A program made the position numbers and the translations under genes. This document shows, piece after piece, positions 6,433-7,160 of a DNA stretch of 7,160 bases. Source of the DNA: an uncultured Bacteroidota bacterium (GTDB taxonomy: Bacteria; Bacteroidota; Bacteroidia; 2-12-FULL-35-15); the NCBI GenBank assembly GCA_903889605.1, contig CAISYK010000273.1, positions 1 to 7,160 on the forward strand, in the 5' to 3' direction. Every line of letters starts with the position of its first letter. The stretch's first letter is position 1. The notes beneath the pieces are model-generated. The model did not search any database and was not told where the DNA came from. It worked only from the letters and a program-made list of their open reading frames with translations.

Positions 6433-7160
6433 ATGGACAAAATTAATAAAAATAGTTTTAAAGAACTAACACAAATAAGAAACTCTAGGCAACGAATGGA
6501 AGACGCTAAAAATCAACCAAAAATCAACCAACTACTCGGATATATATGGCAGACTAATGAGCTTCATATATTGTTTGCCGATACCGGAATCGGAAAAAGT
6601 ATAATAGCTGTTGCATCTATTGATGCACTGACTAAAGGTGCAAATTTTTTGTTTTTAGAAAATGAAAACGCTCCATTAACCGCCCTATACTATGATTTTG
6701 AATTATCAGACCGGCAGTTTAAAAAGAGATATACTAATGATAATGGTCTGGATTATGATTTTAGCGATAGCTTCTTTATTGATACCATTGATTTTGCTGA
6801 ACTTATAAATATGAATCCCACGGCTGTATTTGTTGATTTACTATTTGAACGTTTCAAGTATGACATTGAAAAAACAAGAGCAAATATATTGGTCATAGAT
6901 AATCTTACTTTTCTAAGTACCCAAAGCTCGCAAGACACGCAGGTAGCACTGGAAGTAATGAGAAGGCTGAATGAGCTAAAAAAGCAGTTTAATATTTCAA
7001 TATTAGTACTGGCACACACACCGAAACGTTTCTCTAGTGCGCCAATTACAATAAATGATTTAGCCGGGAGCAAACACCTAAGCAATTTTGCAGATAGTGT
7101 TTCAGCCATTGGAAAAAGCACGCAGGGGACAAGTATTAGATATTGGAAGCAAATAAAACC
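6433..7160 (+). CDS. RecA/RepA-like P-loop ATPase, 3' end cut by the window
   Basis: The reading frame is open from the ATG at 6433 to the window end (242 codons plus two bases). Walker A is ADTGIGKS (residues 49-56, K55). A RepA/RadA-like YYDFELSDRQF segment (86-96) holds a candidate catalytic E90. Walker B is ILVIDN (152-157, D156). It is followed by the sensor-like LVLAHTPKR (191-199, H195) and DLAGSKHLSNFADSV (209-223). This order is that of the AAA_25/RepA hexameric helicase branch, which includes plasmid replication helicases. The first 40 residues are polar and probably helical. No Shine-Dalgarno is visible; M22 is a possible alternative start but the first ATG keeps the whole leader. 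In mobile elements of this phylum such ATPases usually precede primase or mobilization genes, so a role in replication or transfer of the excised element is inferred. It is broken only by the window edge. Confidence 0.9.
   Translation, partial: MDKINKNSFKELTQIRNSRQRMEDAKNQPKINQLLGYIWQTNELHILFADTGIGKSIIAVASIDALTKGANFLFLENENAPLTALYYDFELSDRQFKKRYTNDNGLDYDFSDSFFIDTIDFAELINMNPTAVFVDLLFERFKYDIEKTRANILVIDNLTFLSTQSSQDTQVALEVMRRLNELKKQFNISILVLAHTPKRFSSAPITINDLAGSKHLSNFADSVSAIGKSTQGTSIRYWKQIK

Noticed and set aside
6255..6440. Open frame of 61 codons on the minus strand
   Set aside because: It is antisense to the 123-residue ORF and runs through the GC hairpin; there is no start signal.
6753..7121. 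Open frame of 122 codons on the minus strand
   Set aside because: It is antisense to the ATPase, whose plus-strand frame contains ordered Walker A, Walker B and sensor motifs. The minus-strand translation has no recognisable protein features.

Overview
The window looks like chromosome of a member of the Bacteroidota. Three things point there. One is a long DUF2723 (GT-C type, TMEM260-like) membrane protein of a type common in that phylum. Another is a pair of promoter-like sites matching the Bacteroidota pattern TTG-N19/20-TAnnTTTG. The third is a Bacteroidota-type tyrosine integrase with an Arm-DNA-binding and a SAM-like N-terminal half. The genus cannot be fixed from this sequence.

Layout. 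Positions 1-3272 hold core chromosome: one 1041-residue DUF2723 protein on the minus strand, with a possible hairpin just after its stop. A complete tRNA-Gln(TTG) gene with its own promoter lies at 3441-3513 on the plus strand. Everything after it is on the plus strand, visibly more AT-rich and tightly packed. In order it holds a strong hairpin terminator (3547-3573), a tyrosine integrase (3670-4854), an unrecognised 257-residue protein (4858-5631), a 90-residue MerR/excisionase-like helix-turn-helix protein (5734-6006), an unrecognised 123-residue protein (6008-6379), a GC-rich hairpin (6386-6411), and the first 242 codons of a RecA/RepA-like P-loop ATPase that runs off the window at 7160.

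Interpretation. This is the left end of an integrated mobile element, probably a small mobilizable or integrative element, inserted at the 3' end of tRNA-Gln. Integrase plus HTH protein would be the integration/excision module. The ATPase would begin the replication or mobilization module. The gene order int - unknown ORF - small HTH - small ORF - ATPase resembles the general plan of NBU-type mobilizable units, but that is inference. The right end, the second att copy and any cargo are outside the window.

The most notable non-coding structure is in the two control regions of the element. A perfect 17-bp inverted repeat covers both the -7 element and the start codon of the integrase, and its half-site is repeated once more upstream. 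A second repeat cluster (three TTATGAAG half-sites, then an inverted repeat touching the ATG) precedes the HTH gene. A third structure, a hairpin with two mutually exclusive ACCCC partners, precedes the ATPase.
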